Notes: generated by a model not told the origin, from the sequence alone. A DNA stretch of 64,000 nucleotides from Algibacter miyuki (GCF_030409805.1 NZ_JAUFQP010000007.1:930001-994000); one strand, 5' to 3'; shown: positions 27,202 to 36,639, numbered from the stretch's first letter. Made by a program: numbers and translations.

Positions 27202-28728
27202 TTATTTCTTTTTAAAGTTATAAGCTTCAATATCATCAAACAGTCCGAATTCATTTTTATTTAATCGAGCAGGATCGCCTGTTTCATCAATAAGAATTTG
27301 TAATTCCGTCATTAAATCATCTTTAACAGTAGCGAATTTTTCATCGTCTATTAAATTATTTAACTCCCAAGCGTCTTCTTTTACATTGAATAATTGATAG
27401 GTAAACACCTCGTGTTTTGCACTTACAATTAATTTGTAATCGCCTTTACGAACCGCGCGGTGACCTCCACCAGGATTATGTTTTCTGTTTTTATTTAGTA
27501 AATCACCAGGCCAAGAATTATAGGCATAAAGCATACTGTTTCTTACTTCTTTCTTTTCTCCTGTTATAACTGGTGTTAAATCTTCAGTTTCGATAGACTC
27601 AGGAATTTCGAGTCCAGTTAAACCACATAAGGTAGGAAACACATCGTGCAAATAGGCTAGGGCGTCGGTTTTTTGATTTTTAGGAATGTTTGGTCCGCAA
27701 AAAATTAAAGGTACACCAACACTATGTTCATACACATTTTGTTTTCCTAATAAACCATGTTGTCCTAAAGCTAAGCCGTTATCTCCTGCAAACACGATAA
27801 TAGTATTTTCTGCTTGTCCAGAAGCTTCTAGCGCTTTTAAAACGCGACCAATTTGAGCATCGGTAGCGGTAATCATGGCGTAATAATCTGATATTTCTTT
27901 TTGAATAATAGCTTCTGTTCTTGGAAAAGGCGCTAAAACTTCATCTCTAATTTTATCATCAGCAATTTCAAAGGGATGCTTAGGCATAAAGTTTGCGGGC
28001 ACTTTCATGTCTTCTGGAGAGTACATATCATGAAATTCCTGAGGGGCTGTTCTTGGATCGTGAGGCGCAGTAAAAGCCACATACATTAAAAACGGATCCT
28101 TTTCTTTATAACTATCTAAGAAACCAACAGCGGCATCTGCAAAAACTTCACTACTGAATTTTTCTTTATCCTGATAAGCTGCAGACCATCCTGTTTCTGG
28201 CGTATAATCTTTTACTTTAGTTCCAAAATGTGTAGTCATACCTCCTAAAAAGGCTGATTTTATTTGATTGAAACCACGCTCTAGCCAAATTTCACCGTTG
28301 TGTTGTTTTCCGGTAGCAAAGGTTTCGTAGCCATTAGCTTTAAAATATTCTGGAAAGGTTAATAAATCACTTTTTCCTTTTTCTTCCTTCGGAAAAGCGA
28401 ATTGTGCGTAAACATTCGGTTCAATATTAAAATAGTGACGCCCCGTCATTAACATCGCTCTACTTGGAGAGCAAACAGCTGCTGTTGTAGCTCCTAGAAT
28501 ATATGAATTGGTAAACGATGTTCCATTTTCTACTAACTTATCCATGTTAGGTGTTTTTACACCGTATTTGTGCATGGCTTCTATTGTACCAGCGCGCTGA
28601 TCGTCTGTAAATAAGAAAAGTATGTTTGGTTTTTGGGCTACAGTTTCTTTAGTTTTTGGATTTTCTTTACAACCTGTTGCTATTAATGCAAAAAGAATAA
28701 GGTTGTAAAATATGGTTTTGTTAGGCAT
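27202..28728 (-). CDS. Sulfatase, S1 family (CSPSR type, lipoprotein)
   Basis: The 508-residue lipoprotein sulfatase has lipobox LIATGC (Cys20). The metal site is FLFTDDQRAGTI and the formylglycine is Cys86 in CSPSR, followed by AMLMTGRHYFN. Other landmarks are TGKQHNG, which replaces the common GKWHxG, and IVFAGDNGLALGQHG. The K-Q-H variation and the GQHG motif resemble the choline-sulfatase/iduronate-sulfatase-like side of S1. The substrate is not determined. It directly abuts the GH29 gene at 25540 and follows another GH29 gene by 22 bp. Confidence 0.92.
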   Translation of the reverse strand: MPNKTIFYNLILFALIATGCKENPKTKETVAQKPNILFLFTDDQRAGTIEAMHKYGVKTPNMDKLVENGTSFTNSYILGATTAAVCSPSRAMLMTGRHYFNIEPNVYAQFAFPKEEKGKSDLLTFPEYFKANGYETFATGKQHNGEIWLERGFNQIKSAFLGGMTTHFGTKVKDYTPETGWSAAYQDKEKFSSEVFADAAVGFLDSYKEKDPFLMYVAFTAPHDPRTAPQEFHDMYSPEDMKVPANFMPKHPFEIADDKIRDEVLAPFPRTEAIIQKEISDYYAMITATDAQIGRVLKALEASGQAENTIIVFAGDNGLALGQHGLLGKQNVYEHSVGVPLIFCGPNIPKNQKTDALAYLHDVFPTLCGLTGLEIPESIETEDLTPVITGEKKEVRNSMLYAYNSWPGDLLNKNRKHNPGGGHRAVRKGDYKLIVSAKHEVFTYQLFNVKEDAWELNNLIDDEKFATVKDDLMTELQILIDETGDPARLNKNEFGLFDDIEAYNFKKK

Positions 28729-28750
28729 GGTTATGTGTTGTGAAATAATT

Positions 28751-29809
28751 TTACTCTTCTTTAGCTAGCATTTTGCCAACTTGTTTTAAAATTTTAGCAG
28801 ATTCTTTTGGTACATTTCCATCTCCATCTGGGCCAATGTTTAGCAAGAAATTCCCGCCTTTTCTGTTGATATCTTTAAGTTTCTCATAAACCACTTCTGG
28901 ACTTTTCCATGCGGTGTCTTTTATTTTGAAACCCCAAGAATCGTTCATGGTGTAGCAAGCTTCCCAATAATGTTTTAAAGTAGAATCGGGATGAAATTGT
29001 TCTGGCGTACCAAAATCTTTTTTGAATTTATCACGTTTTGAAACCCGGTTGTTAATGATAACGCTTGGTTTTAAGGTTCTGATGTATTGATATAAATCGT
29101 TACCATCTTCTTCGGTCCACCAATGTGTCCAATCGGCATCGAACCAAATAATTTCGCTATCGTAATTTTCGACAAGCTCCTTAATTTGGTTTTTCATGTA
29201 GGTGACATACTCTTCTTTTCTGCCATCCTTCATGGTGGTTAAGCCCCAGTTTTTACGCTTTTCTTCTTCGTTATATTCCACCGTTTGAGATGGATGATGC
29301 CAATCTATGATGCTGTAATAGGTGCCAAAATGTAAACCGCCTTTTTTGCAAGCATCCGCAAGTTCTTTTACCAAATCGCGACCTTTCATTGGGCTTTCAG
29401 CAATATCGAAATCGGTGTATTCGGAATCCCATAGGCAAAAACCTTCGTGGTGTTTAGTAGTAATCACCAAATATTTCATGCCAGCTTTTTTAGCCAGCTT
29501 TACAATGTTATCGGCATCAAAATCTTTAGGATTCCAAGTGTTTATTAACGTTGCATATTCTTCCGAAGAAATATTTTGATTTCCTTGAATCCATTCGGCG
29601 TAGCGCCCTTCATCATTACCTTTGTAAATACCGCCTAACTGACTGTACAAACCAAAATGAATAAACATGCCATATTTAGCATCTGTAAACCATTGCATTC
29701 TTTTAGTGAAATCGGCTTCAGATTCTTCTAAATAATTAACATTTTCCTGAGCAAATCCAGAGGTTGTTAATAATAGAAGCATCAATAAAATGGCGTGTTT
29801 TTTTTGCAC
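28751..29809 (-). CDS. Alpha-L-fucosidase, GH29 (third, compact, barrel only)
   Basis: The 352-residue secreted protein has a signal peptide ending at TSGFAQ. The GH29 barrel is complete: DAKYGMFIHFGLYSQLGG (43-60), TTKHHEGFCLWDSEYTDFD (117-135), the likely nucleophile Asp224 in IIWFDADW, and KGGNFLLNIGPDGDG near the end. It stops just after the barrel and lacks the C-terminal beta-sandwich that most GH29 enzymes carry. There is no frameshift or leftover coding sequence downstream, so this looks like a natural short form. The start codon is GTG. The neighbouring sulfatase genes lie 11 and 22 bp away. Confidence 0.91.
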   Translation of the reverse strand: MQKKHAILLMLLLLTTSGFAQENVNYLEESEADFTKRMQWFTDAKYGMFIHFGLYSQLGGIYKGNDEGRYAEWIQGNQNISSEEYATLINTWNPKDFDADNIVKLAKKAGMKYLVITTKHHEGFCLWDSEYTDFDIAESPMKGRDLVKELADACKKGGLHFGTYYSIIDWHHPSQTVEYNEEEKRKNWGLTTMKDGRKEEYVTYMKNQIKELVENYDSEIIWFDADWTHWWTEEDGNDLYQYIRTLKPSVIINNRVSKRDKFKKDFGTPEQFHPDSTLKHYWEACYTMNDSWGFKIKDTAWKSPEVVYEKLKDINRKGGNFLLNIGPDGDGNVPKESAKILKQVGKMLAKEE

Positions 29810-29820
29810 AGTATGGTTTG

Positions 29821-31452
29821 TTAGTGGTTTATGTTTTTTGCGCTTAAATAATTTTCTAGGTTAGAAGCATTCAGCGCGTCACTATCTCCGTATTTGGTAC
29901 GCATGTTTTCTAATTGTTTATGCATATCTGCTTGTACATCGGTATAAGCAGGATCGTTGTAAAGGTTATTCATTTCTGAAGGATCTTTTTCTAAATCGTA
30001 TAATTCCCATTGTTCAATATCATAATAGAAATGAATCAATTTGTAACGTTCTGTTCTCACGCCGTAATGACGTTTTACATGATGTTCTCCAGGGAATTCG
30101 TAATAAGTATAGTAAATAGCATCACGCCATTCGCTAGCTTCACCGTTTACTAGTTTTCTGAACGATTCACCTTGAATGTCTTTAGGAATAGCAACACCTG
30201 CATAATCTAAAAATGTTGGCGCAAAATCTAAGTTCTGTACCATGCCATCAACAACTGTACCTGCTTTGATTTCTTTTGGGTATTTCATTAAAAGTGGTGT
30301 TCTAAAAGACTCTTCGTACATGAAGCGTTTGTCGAACCAACCGTGTTCACCTAAATAAAAACCTTGATCGGATGTGTAAACCACAATCGTGTTTTCTTCT
30401 AAACCGTTTTCTTTTAAATAATCTAAAACCTCACCAACACCATCATCTACGGACTGAATTGTTCTTAAATAATCGTGCATGTAACGGTTATATTTCCAAA
30501 GGGCAAGTTCTTTTCCTTTTAAGTTTTTGGCTTTGAAATCGGCTATAATAGGATCGTAATAGGCATCCCAAGCTGCTTTTTGTTCAGCATCCATTCTGTC
30601 GTAGCGGCTTTGAAAAACGTTTCTATACTTGGTTTTAATATCCCCTTCTTTATCAAGCATTTTTAAGTCGTACACTAAATCCATATCTTTATAGATACCC
30701 ATTTCGTGCGCTGCTGCTGCTGGTCTTCCTTCGTAATCATCGAAAAAGTTTGCTGGCGGATCGAATGTTATGTCTTCAAAAAGGGTTAAGTATTTTTCCT
30801 CTGGCATCCAAGTTCTGTGTGGCGCTTTTTGGTGATATAGTAATAAAAAAGGCTTGTCTTTTTCGCGTTTATTTTCTAACCAGTTTAGAGCAATATCGGT
30901 AGTTACGTTGGTTACATAGCCAGGGATTGTTTTCTTTACACCGTTTTCAATAAATTCAGGAGAATAGTATTGACCTTGACCAGGAAGCACGTTCGAGTAA
31001 TCGAAACCTTGTGGCAAACCGTCCATATGGATTTTACCAATTAATGCGGTTTGATATCCTGATTTTTGGAGGCTCTTGGCAAAATTATCTTGATCCCAGT
31101 CAAACGCACTGATATTATCCACTTTTCCGTTTATAAAACTGTGTTTACCAGTAAGCATTACGGCTCTACTTGGCGCACAAATAGAATTGGTTACAAAACC
31201 TCTGTTGAAAAGCGCACCTTCGTTGGCTATTCTATCAATATTAGGCGTGTTGTTTAATCCATGACCATAAGCACTAATGGCTTGGTAAGCATGGTCGTCA
31301 CTCATAATAAAAACAATGTTTGGTCGTTGCGGAGTTTCATCTTCAACTTTGGTTTTAGTTTCTTGTTTGCAACTAAAGCATAACATGAAAGCTGATAAAA
31401 CCACCAAGTAGGAATTATTCAATTTTTTTGTGTTTAATATTTGTTTGACCAT
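29821..31452 (-). CDS. Sulfatase, S1 family (CAPSR type, lipoprotein)
   Basis: The 543-residue lipoprotein sulfatase has the lipobox around LCFSC (Cys28). The metal site is FIMSDDHAYQ and the formylglycine is Cys92 in SICAPSRAVMLTGKHSFING. GKIHMDG, the LPGQGQYYSPEF segment and VYTSDQGFYLGEHGW follow. The CAPSR...LPGQG...YLGEHGW set resembles the Bacteroides GlcNAc-6-O-sulfatase group, so 6-sulfated GlcNAc is the best guess; this rests on motif memory, not an alignment. It is the second gene of the operon, 44 bp after the permease gene. Confidence 0.93.
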   Translation of the reverse strand: MVKQILNTKKLNNSYLVVLSAFMLCFSCKQETKTKVEDETPQRPNIVFIMSDDHAYQAISAYGHGLNNTPNIDRIANEGALFNRGFVTNSICAPSRAVMLTGKHSFINGKVDNISAFDWDQDNFAKSLQKSGYQTALIGKIHMDGLPQGFDYSNVLPGQGQYYSPEFIENGVKKTIPGYVTNVTTDIALNWLENKREKDKPFLLLYHQKAPHRTWMPEEKYLTLFEDITFDPPANFFDDYEGRPAAAAHEMGIYKDMDLVYDLKMLDKEGDIKTKYRNVFQSRYDRMDAEQKAAWDAYYDPIIADFKAKNLKGKELALWKYNRYMHDYLRTIQSVDDGVGEVLDYLKENGLEENTIVVYTSDQGFYLGEHGWFDKRFMYEESFRTPLLMKYPKEIKAGTVVDGMVQNLDFAPTFLDYAGVAIPKDIQGESFRKLVNGEASEWRDAIYYTYYEFPGEHHVKRHYGVRTERYKLIHFYYDIEQWELYDLEKDPSEMNNLYNDPAYTDVQADMHKQLENMRTKYGDSDALNASNLENYLSAKNINH

Positions 31453-31496
31453 TATTTATTAATTGAATTATTAAAATGTGTTACACTATGAAAAGT

Positions 31497-32807
31497 CTAT
31501 TTTTGCTTTTTTCCAATTTTATGTCCCCAAATAGCAAAGAACAAAATAAGCGCATAACAAGGAATTAGTATCCAGTAACTACTTGTTGCAGCACTAGAAG
31601 TTGCTTGTACTTGGTCTATACCACTTGCTATAAGTTCGTTTTTATTAGCGTCTACAATTCTACCGTATAATGGTGGAATAATAGCTCCCCCAGAAATAGC
31701 CATAACTAATAATGCAGAAGCGGTTTTGGTAAACTTTCCTAAACCTTGTAATGTTAAAGGCCAAATAGCCGGCCACACTAAAGCATTTGCTATACCTAAA
31801 GCTGCTACAAATAAAACAGATGTGAAACCAGTAGTATTTAAAATACATAAACTGAATACAATACCAAGTACGGCACTTGCGATTAAAGCTGTTTTTTGCT
31901 TAACATATTTTGGAATTAAAAACACACCTAATGCATAAGTGGCTACCATAGCCATAAGGGTGTAGGTTGTGAAAAATTTAGCTTCTTCTCCGGTAAACCC
32001 TAATGAGATTCCGTAAGATATAATGGTGTCTCCTGCAATGACTTCAGCGCCTACATACACAAATAGAGCTAAAACGCCTAACCATAAGTGTGGAAATTGA
32101 AAGATGCTCGTTTTAGTATTTTCTCCTTCTACTGTATCTTCTGAATCTTCTGCTTCAATATCTGGTAATGGTGCCATTCTGATTAAAACACCCAAAACAA
32201 ATAGTACAACAGCCATAATAACGTAAGGCATAAAAACACTATCGGCCATGGTATCTAAAAGCACATTTTTTTCATCTATAGAAGCACTTCCTAGTTTTTC
32301 TTTAACTTCATCAATTCCCGATAATAATAATGCTCCAAAAATTAAAGAGCCTAATGCTCCTGCAATTTTGTTTGCGATTCCCATAATAGCGATACGTTTA
32401 GCACCACTTTCCATAGGGCCTAAAATGGTAATGTATGGGTTTGCTGCTGTTTGTAAAAGCGTCATACCAACACCTTGAATAAAAATACCTGTTAAAAACA
32501 CCCAATAGGTTCTAGCTTCGGCTGCCGGGATAAAAAGTAAAGCGCCAATTCCCATAATGATTAAACCTAAAGACATCCCTTTTTTATAACCTATCTTATT
32601 CAAGATATAAGATGCCGGTAAGGCCATTACAACAAAAGAAATATACGATGCAGAAGCGACTAAATAAGATTGCGCATCTGTTAATTCGTTTATGGTTTTC
32701 ATAAAAGGAATTAACGCCCCGTTGATCCAGGTAACGAATCCAAATATGAAAAATAAACTCGCTATAATAACGATTGGAACTAGATTACTTTTTTTTGATG
32801 ATTGCAT
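31497..32807 (-). CDS. MFS sugar permease of the FHS family (L-fucose:H+ symporter-like)
   Basis: The inner-membrane protein of about 436 residues has 12 hydrophobic spans. It opens with IIASLFFIFGFVTWINGALIPF and carries QTAANPYITILGP, the family's conserved NPY region, with GIANKIAGALGSLIFG after it. These are typical of FucP/GluP-like fucose-galactose-H+ symporters, and fucose is the obvious cargo in an operon with five putative fucosidases. The start chosen is ATG at 32807; a reading from TTG at 32858 would add 17 residues that are atypical and overlap the -10 element. It is the first gene of the 26-kb operon, which is unusual for a minor inner-membrane carrier. Confidence 0.91.
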   Translation of the reverse strand: MQSSKKSNLVPIVIIASLFFIFGFVTWINGALIPFMKTINELTDAQSYLVASASYISFVVMALPASYILNKIGYKKGMSLGLIIMGIGALLFIPAAEARTYWVFLTGIFIQGVGMTLLQTAANPYITILGPMESGAKRIAIMGIANKIAGALGSLIFGALLLSGIDEVKEKLGSASIDEKNVLLDTMADSVFMPYVIMAVVLFVLGVLIRMAPLPDIEAEDSEDTVEGENTKTSIFQFPHLWLGVLALFVYVGAEVIAGDTIISYGISLGFTGEEAKFFTTYTLMAMVATYALGVFLIPKYVKQKTALIASAVLGIVFSLCILNTTGFTSVLFVAALGIANALVWPAIWPLTLQGLGKFTKTASALLVMAISGGAIIPPLYGRIVDANKNELIASGIDQVQATSSAATSSYWILIPCYALILFFAIWGHKIGKKQK

Positions 32808-32855
32808 ATTTTTTTTGATTTTTATTGTTAAATCTGAATAAATAAAAAAACACAA

Positions 32856-32896
32856 CAAACCTATAGCGGCTAATAGTCAACTAAAATCCTTAGCCG
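32856..32896 (-). promoter_or_regulatory. Putative promoter and operator of the 26-kb operon
   Basis: On the minus strand TAGGTTTG (32863-32856) matches the Bacteroidota -10 element TAnnTTTG exactly. Directly upstream is an inverted repeat with perfect 7-bp arms, CGGCTAA (32867-32873) and TTAGCCG (32890-32896), spaced by 16 bp. This covers the place where a -33 element or a dimeric regulator would sit. The ATG of the permease gene lies 48 bp downstream of the -10. Confidence 0.55.
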
Positions 32897-33010
32897 ATTA
32901 ATTGTTTTTTGAATTCTACAGATAGTTCTAATTATGGACACTAAATTAGATGTTATATTGTATTGTAACAAATAATATTTTAATAGAAAACTACTTTATT
33001 CTTTAAAATA

Positions 33011-33039
33011 AAGGGAGGACGTTATGAGGATCCTCCCTT
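33011..33039 (-). terminator. Rho-independent terminator after the PNGase F operon
   Basis: A perfect 9-bp stem, AAGGGAGGA with TCCTCCCTT, has an 11-nt loop. On the minus strand it is followed by TATTTT. It lies about 135 bp beyond the stop codon of the PNGase F-like gene and separates this operon from the permease promoter. The T-tract is imperfect. Confidence 0.7.
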
Positions 33040-33175
33040 AGACTTAAAATAAAACAAAACTAAACTTCAAATAAACTTACCCTAAAGGAAGTGACATAAA
33101 AGATTATTAGAAAATTAGTTCGACGAATAGCAGGTTTGAAAAGGTGTTGGTTGAAAAGAATTTAATTTAACAAAA

Positions 33176-34357
33176 CTATTTGTCGTAAGTGATATATGCA
33201 GATACTAACCAATGGTTAGATTTATCTTTTCCGGCTGCTGTAGCAGGTATTGTAATGGTTAAAGATTGCTCGCCAGGTTTTAAGTCGCCAAGTTCTGCTG
33301 TATATGGTTCTACCATAGAACCTGGGCACCAATTTGAACGAGAAAGGTCTGAGGAAGCTAAGCGTTCTTCAATTTGTTTAAGCTTATATGTTTTTGTTTT
33401 TCTATCTCTGTAGTAAGTAGAGTCTTTACGTAACCAAACCCCAGAAGTTGGGTTAAAACGTCTAAAAGAAGCACAATCGTCACGCCAAGGGATGGTGTCT
33501 ATTACGGTTTTACCATTTACTAATACCGTATTTTTTATTTTAATAAATTCATCACCACCGCTATGCCCACCGTGTCCTGTGGTAATGTAATGCAGTTTAG
33601 CGTTTTTAATACTTTTATCTAAAACAAAAGTGTGCTCTAAAGATCGGTTTGCAAAGAAATCCGGCAAAGCTTGTCCTTTTACATAGTTTACCGCATTCAC
33701 TAACGGTAGTACTTCACGTTGTTGTTTTGGTCGGCCAGAATAGATTAGACTTAAATCCACTTTATATCCAACTTTACTCCATGCATCAATCCAAACACCT
33801 ACATAAAAAGTATCGCTAACAATGCTTTCAAGCTCGGATATATCTTGATTCCAAACCACTTCTTTTTCCCAGTGTGGTACATAAACCGGTTTTCTATGTT
33901 TTACTTCATCGGTACTGTAATGGCCCACTCCAAATGGCGTCATAAAGCGTAATAATTCAACTACGGGTTTGTAGTCTTCAGTTGCTTTTACACCGCCGTG
34001 TTTTTCATTCGTATAAGATCCCTTCGGAAATTTAGTTTTTCCTTCTGCTAAATTTAAGAATGAAATATCATCTGGATTGGTAATTACAAAACAAGATCCC
34101 GATTTATCCCATTTATCACCATTAGAACGTAGCGATAATTTAATATGAACATCAGTACCTTTTTTAAACTTCGGAACAGTGACTTTCTTTAAAATCACGC
34201 GACCACCTTGCAATCTAATAATATCAGGATTATCAACCGTTGGTTTTCCGTAATTAACTTGTTGATCTTGGAAGATTATTTTTTCTAGTTGCTCTTGAGA
34301 AAAAGAATATAAACTGCTAATTAAAAGAATGCATAGGGTGATGAATCTGATTTTCAT
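33176..34357 (-). CDS. Peptide-N-glycosidase F homologue
   Basis: The 393-residue secreted enzyme has a signal peptide ending at SLYSFSQ. PNGase F is a two-jelly-roll amidase that hydrolyses the bond between Asn and the first GlcNAc, releasing whole N-glycans. The N-terminal domain covers about 22-205 and the C-terminal domain about 220-393. The diagnostic stretch is TTGHGGHSGGDEF (259-271, with Glu270 the probable counterpart of the catalytic Glu), WRDDCASFRRFNP (291-303) and LSRSNWCPGSM (338-348), which match the flavobacterial enzyme closely. The start overlaps the stop of the upstream GH92 gene by four bases (ATGA), so the two are translationally coupled. This gene is the firmest evidence that the locus targets N-linked glycans. 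Confidence 0.95.
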   Translation of the reverse strand: MKIRFITLCILLISSLYSFSQEQLEKIIFQDQQVNYGKPTVDNPDIIRLQGGRVILKKVTVPKFKKGTDVHIKLSLRSNGDKWDKSGSCFVITNPDDISFLNLAEGKTKFPKGSYTNEKHGGVKATEDYKPVVELLRFMTPFGVGHYSTDEVKHRKPVYVPHWEKEVVWNQDISELESIVSDTFYVGVWIDAWSKVGYKVDLSLIYSGRPKQQREVLPLVNAVNYVKGQALPDFFANRSLEHTFVLDKSIKNAKLHYITTGHGGHSGGDEFIKIKNTVLVNGKTVIDTIPWRDDCASFRRFNPTSGVWLRKDSTYYRDRKTKTYKLKQIEERLASSDLSRSNWCPGSMVEPYTAELGDLKPGEQSLTITIPATAAGKDKSNHWLVSAYITYDK

Positions 34358-36573
34358 TTTAAATTGATTTTTAATTTTGAACCTTTTATTAAATCTGAAT
34401 GGTTGATGAAATAACTATTATGCGTTTTTCCGTCAAGTTGAATTGTGTTTATAATGCCTTTTTCGGTACCCGATTTTTCAATAACAAGCATTTTACCTTT
34501 ATAATAATTCGGGTCTAAATCGATGGTGATTTTATCGAAAACAGGCGTTGATATCGTGTAAATAGGGTCTCCAGGAGATATAGGATAAATACCCATCATG
34601 CTGTAAATTAACCAAGCCGACATGGTGCCAGTATCATCATTACCTGGTAAACCTGCGGGTTTGTTTTGAAAATACTCATCCATTAGCTCATGCACTAATT
34701 GTTGCGTGCGCCATTCTTCACCTTTTACATAATTGAATAAATAAGGATAAGCAATATCGGGCTCGTTTGCCATATCGAATTGTTTGGTGCTAAATACCTT
34801 TTGAAGTTGTTCGCTAAAACCTTTTTTACCACCCATAAGTTTCATTAAGCCTTTAATATCATGGGATACCATAAAAGCATATTGCCAAGCGTTACCTTCA
34901 ATAAAACCAATGTTTTTAGTGAAATTTGCCCCGGCTAACGGATCGAAAGGTTCGTGCCAAGTGCCGTCTGCATTACGCGGACGTAAAAGTTTTAAATCTT
35001 TATCGAATAGTTTTCTATATGAAATGGAACGCTTAGAAAAACGTTTGTAATCGTCTTTTTTATTTAGCGCTTTAGCTAATAATGAAATGGAATAATCGGT
35101 AGCGTTATATTCTTGAGTGGTAGAAACCGAACCATTTTGATCGGTATTTAAATAGCCATTTTCAATATACGGTTCAATACCAGGTCGCAACGGATTATTT
35201 TCTAAAGCATCGGCACTTTTTACCATAGCTTCATAGGCTTTTTCAATATCGAAATCGGTGATGCCTTTTAAATAGGTATCCGTTAAAATAATACCTGCGG
35301 GATCGCCTACCATAGTTGTGGTTTCGGTAGCGTTGAGTTCCCATTTTGGTAGCCAGCCACTTTCATCATAAATATCGAGCATGCTTTTAACCATATCCGA
35401 TTGTTGCTTTGGGTAAACCAAAGACATCAACGCGTGAAGATTTCTGTAGGTATCCCAAAATGAAAAGACGGTAAATCGGGTGTTTTCTGTTTTTAAAGTT
35501 TCTCGGGTTGCCATTTTCGGGTATTCACCATTAAAATCATTTAAAATATTGGGGTGAATTAAGGTGTGATAAAGGGCTGTGTAAAAAATGGTTTTATCAT
35601 CTTCAGTACCACCTTCAACCTTGATTTTGGAAAGTTGCTGTTCCCAATGTGCTTCAGCTTGTTGGTGTATGGCTTCAAAACTGAAATCTTGTGTTTCTTG
35701 CTCTAAATTTTCGCGTGCATTTTCAATACTCACGTATGAAACTCCAATTTTAACTTCTACTTGGGTTGGTTTTTCAAATTGATAAGAAAAATAACTACCA
35801 ATACTATCGCCTAAAACTTCTTTACGATAACCTTCCATAAGCCTTGGTTTTCCATTGTATGGCATCCAAGCAGCTTCAGCGCCCTTATATTTTTTAGGAG
35901 TTTTCCAAACGCCATAATTTGTTGCAGGTTTACTAAATTTTGCAACGAAATAAACCGGATATGCTTCTTCGGGTTTGTAATAGCAAAATGAGCCCACAGT
36001 GCGCATACCTTCAATTTCTGTTGGCGATACTATTTTTATAGCAGCACCTTCCTCATTGGTTAAACCTAAGCCTAAATTTAATAAGATGTTCGATTGTCCT
36101 TTCGGAAATGTATATCTAGAAATACCCGTTCTGGTAGTTGTTGTGGTTTCAACCTTAATATTATATTTTGTTAAAACATTGGAGTAATAACCCGCTTTGG
36201 CCGTTTCGTTGGTGTAGGTACTTCCGTATTTTAAATGATTGGTTTCAACATCGCCTGTGGTTGGCATTAAAAGGATAACTCCTAAATCCGGACAACCAAC
36301 ACCACTTAAATTGATGTGAGAATAGCCTGTTAAAAAGGTGTTTTCGTTCACATAAGGGTTGGATAACCATCGACTATCTTTTTCTAATGTATTTTGAGTT
36401 CCCGCCACGTTGAAAGGGGATACACTCACCATACCTCGTGGTGCAATGGCTCCAGGATTGGTGGCTCCAAAGTTTGAAGTTCCTATAAACGGATTTACAT
36501 ATTTAGTGAATTCTTGCGCATTTACAGCCAAGGTGTTTATTAGGATAGATACAATAAAAAGCTTTTTTATCAT
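34354..36573 (-). CDS. GH92 exo-alpha-mannosidase (secreted, divergent branch)
   Basis: The 739-residue protein has a signal peptidase I type leader ending at LAVNAQ, unlike the three lipoprotein GH92s in this window. It starts with YVNPFIGTSNFG and has the altered loop NPGAIAPRGMVSVSPFN where the others have YPGATVPFGM. The acid segment IGFIEGNAWQYAFMVSHDI and the base segment GNDDTGTMSAW are intact. The different substrate loop suggests a different linkage (alpha-1,3 or -1,6 rather than -1,2), which is inference. It is coupled to the PNGase F-like gene by a 4-base overlap and separated from GH20 by 83 bp containing part of a strong hairpin. Confidence 0.93.
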   Translation of the reverse strand: MIKKLFIVSILINTLAVNAQEFTKYVNPFIGTSNFGATNPGAIAPRGMVSVSPFNVAGTQNTLEKDSRWLSNPYVNENTFLTGYSHINLSGVGCPDLGVILLMPTTGDVETNHLKYGSTYTNETAKAGYYSNVLTKYNIKVETTTTTRTGISRYTFPKGQSNILLNLGLGLTNEEGAAIKIVSPTEIEGMRTVGSFCYYKPEEAYPVYFVAKFSKPATNYGVWKTPKKYKGAEAAWMPYNGKPRLMEGYRKEVLGDSIGSYFSYQFEKPTQVEVKIGVSYVSIENARENLEQETQDFSFEAIHQQAEAHWEQQLSKIKVEGGTEDDKTIFYTALYHTLIHPNILNDFNGEYPKMATRETLKTENTRFTVFSFWDTYRNLHALMSLVYPKQQSDMVKSMLDIYDESGWLPKWELNATETTTMVGDPAGIILTDTYLKGITDFDIEKAYEAMVKSADALENNPLRPGIEPYIENGYLNTDQNGSVSTTQEYNATDYSISLLAKALNKKDDYKRFSKRSISYRKLFDKDLKLLRPRNADGTWHEPFDPLAGANFTKNIGFIEGNAWQYAFMVSHDIKGLMKLMGGKKGFSEQLQKVFSTKQFDMANEPDIAYPYLFNYVKGEEWRTQQLVHELMDEYFQNKPAGLPGNDDTGTMSAWLIYSMMGIYPISPGDPIYTISTPVFDKITIDLDPNYYKGKMLVIEKSGTEKGIINTIQLDGKTHNSYFINHSDLIKGSKLKINLK

Positions 36574-36639
36574 CGGATAGGGATGTTTATAGATGGTTAT
36601 TACAGCATCTAAATTAAGCGGTATTTACTTAGTAAAACA

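Noticed and set aside
32808..32858. N-terminal extension of the MFS permease
   Set aside because: It starts at TTG, overlaps the -10 element, and the ATG at 32807 gives the usual FHS-family N-terminus.
33115..33150. TTCGACGAAT stretch upstream of the permease resembling part of the box
   Set aside because: Spacing between the ACCTG-like and GTCGAA parts is 3 bp shorter, the core is different, and it lies about 250 bp from the proposed -10.
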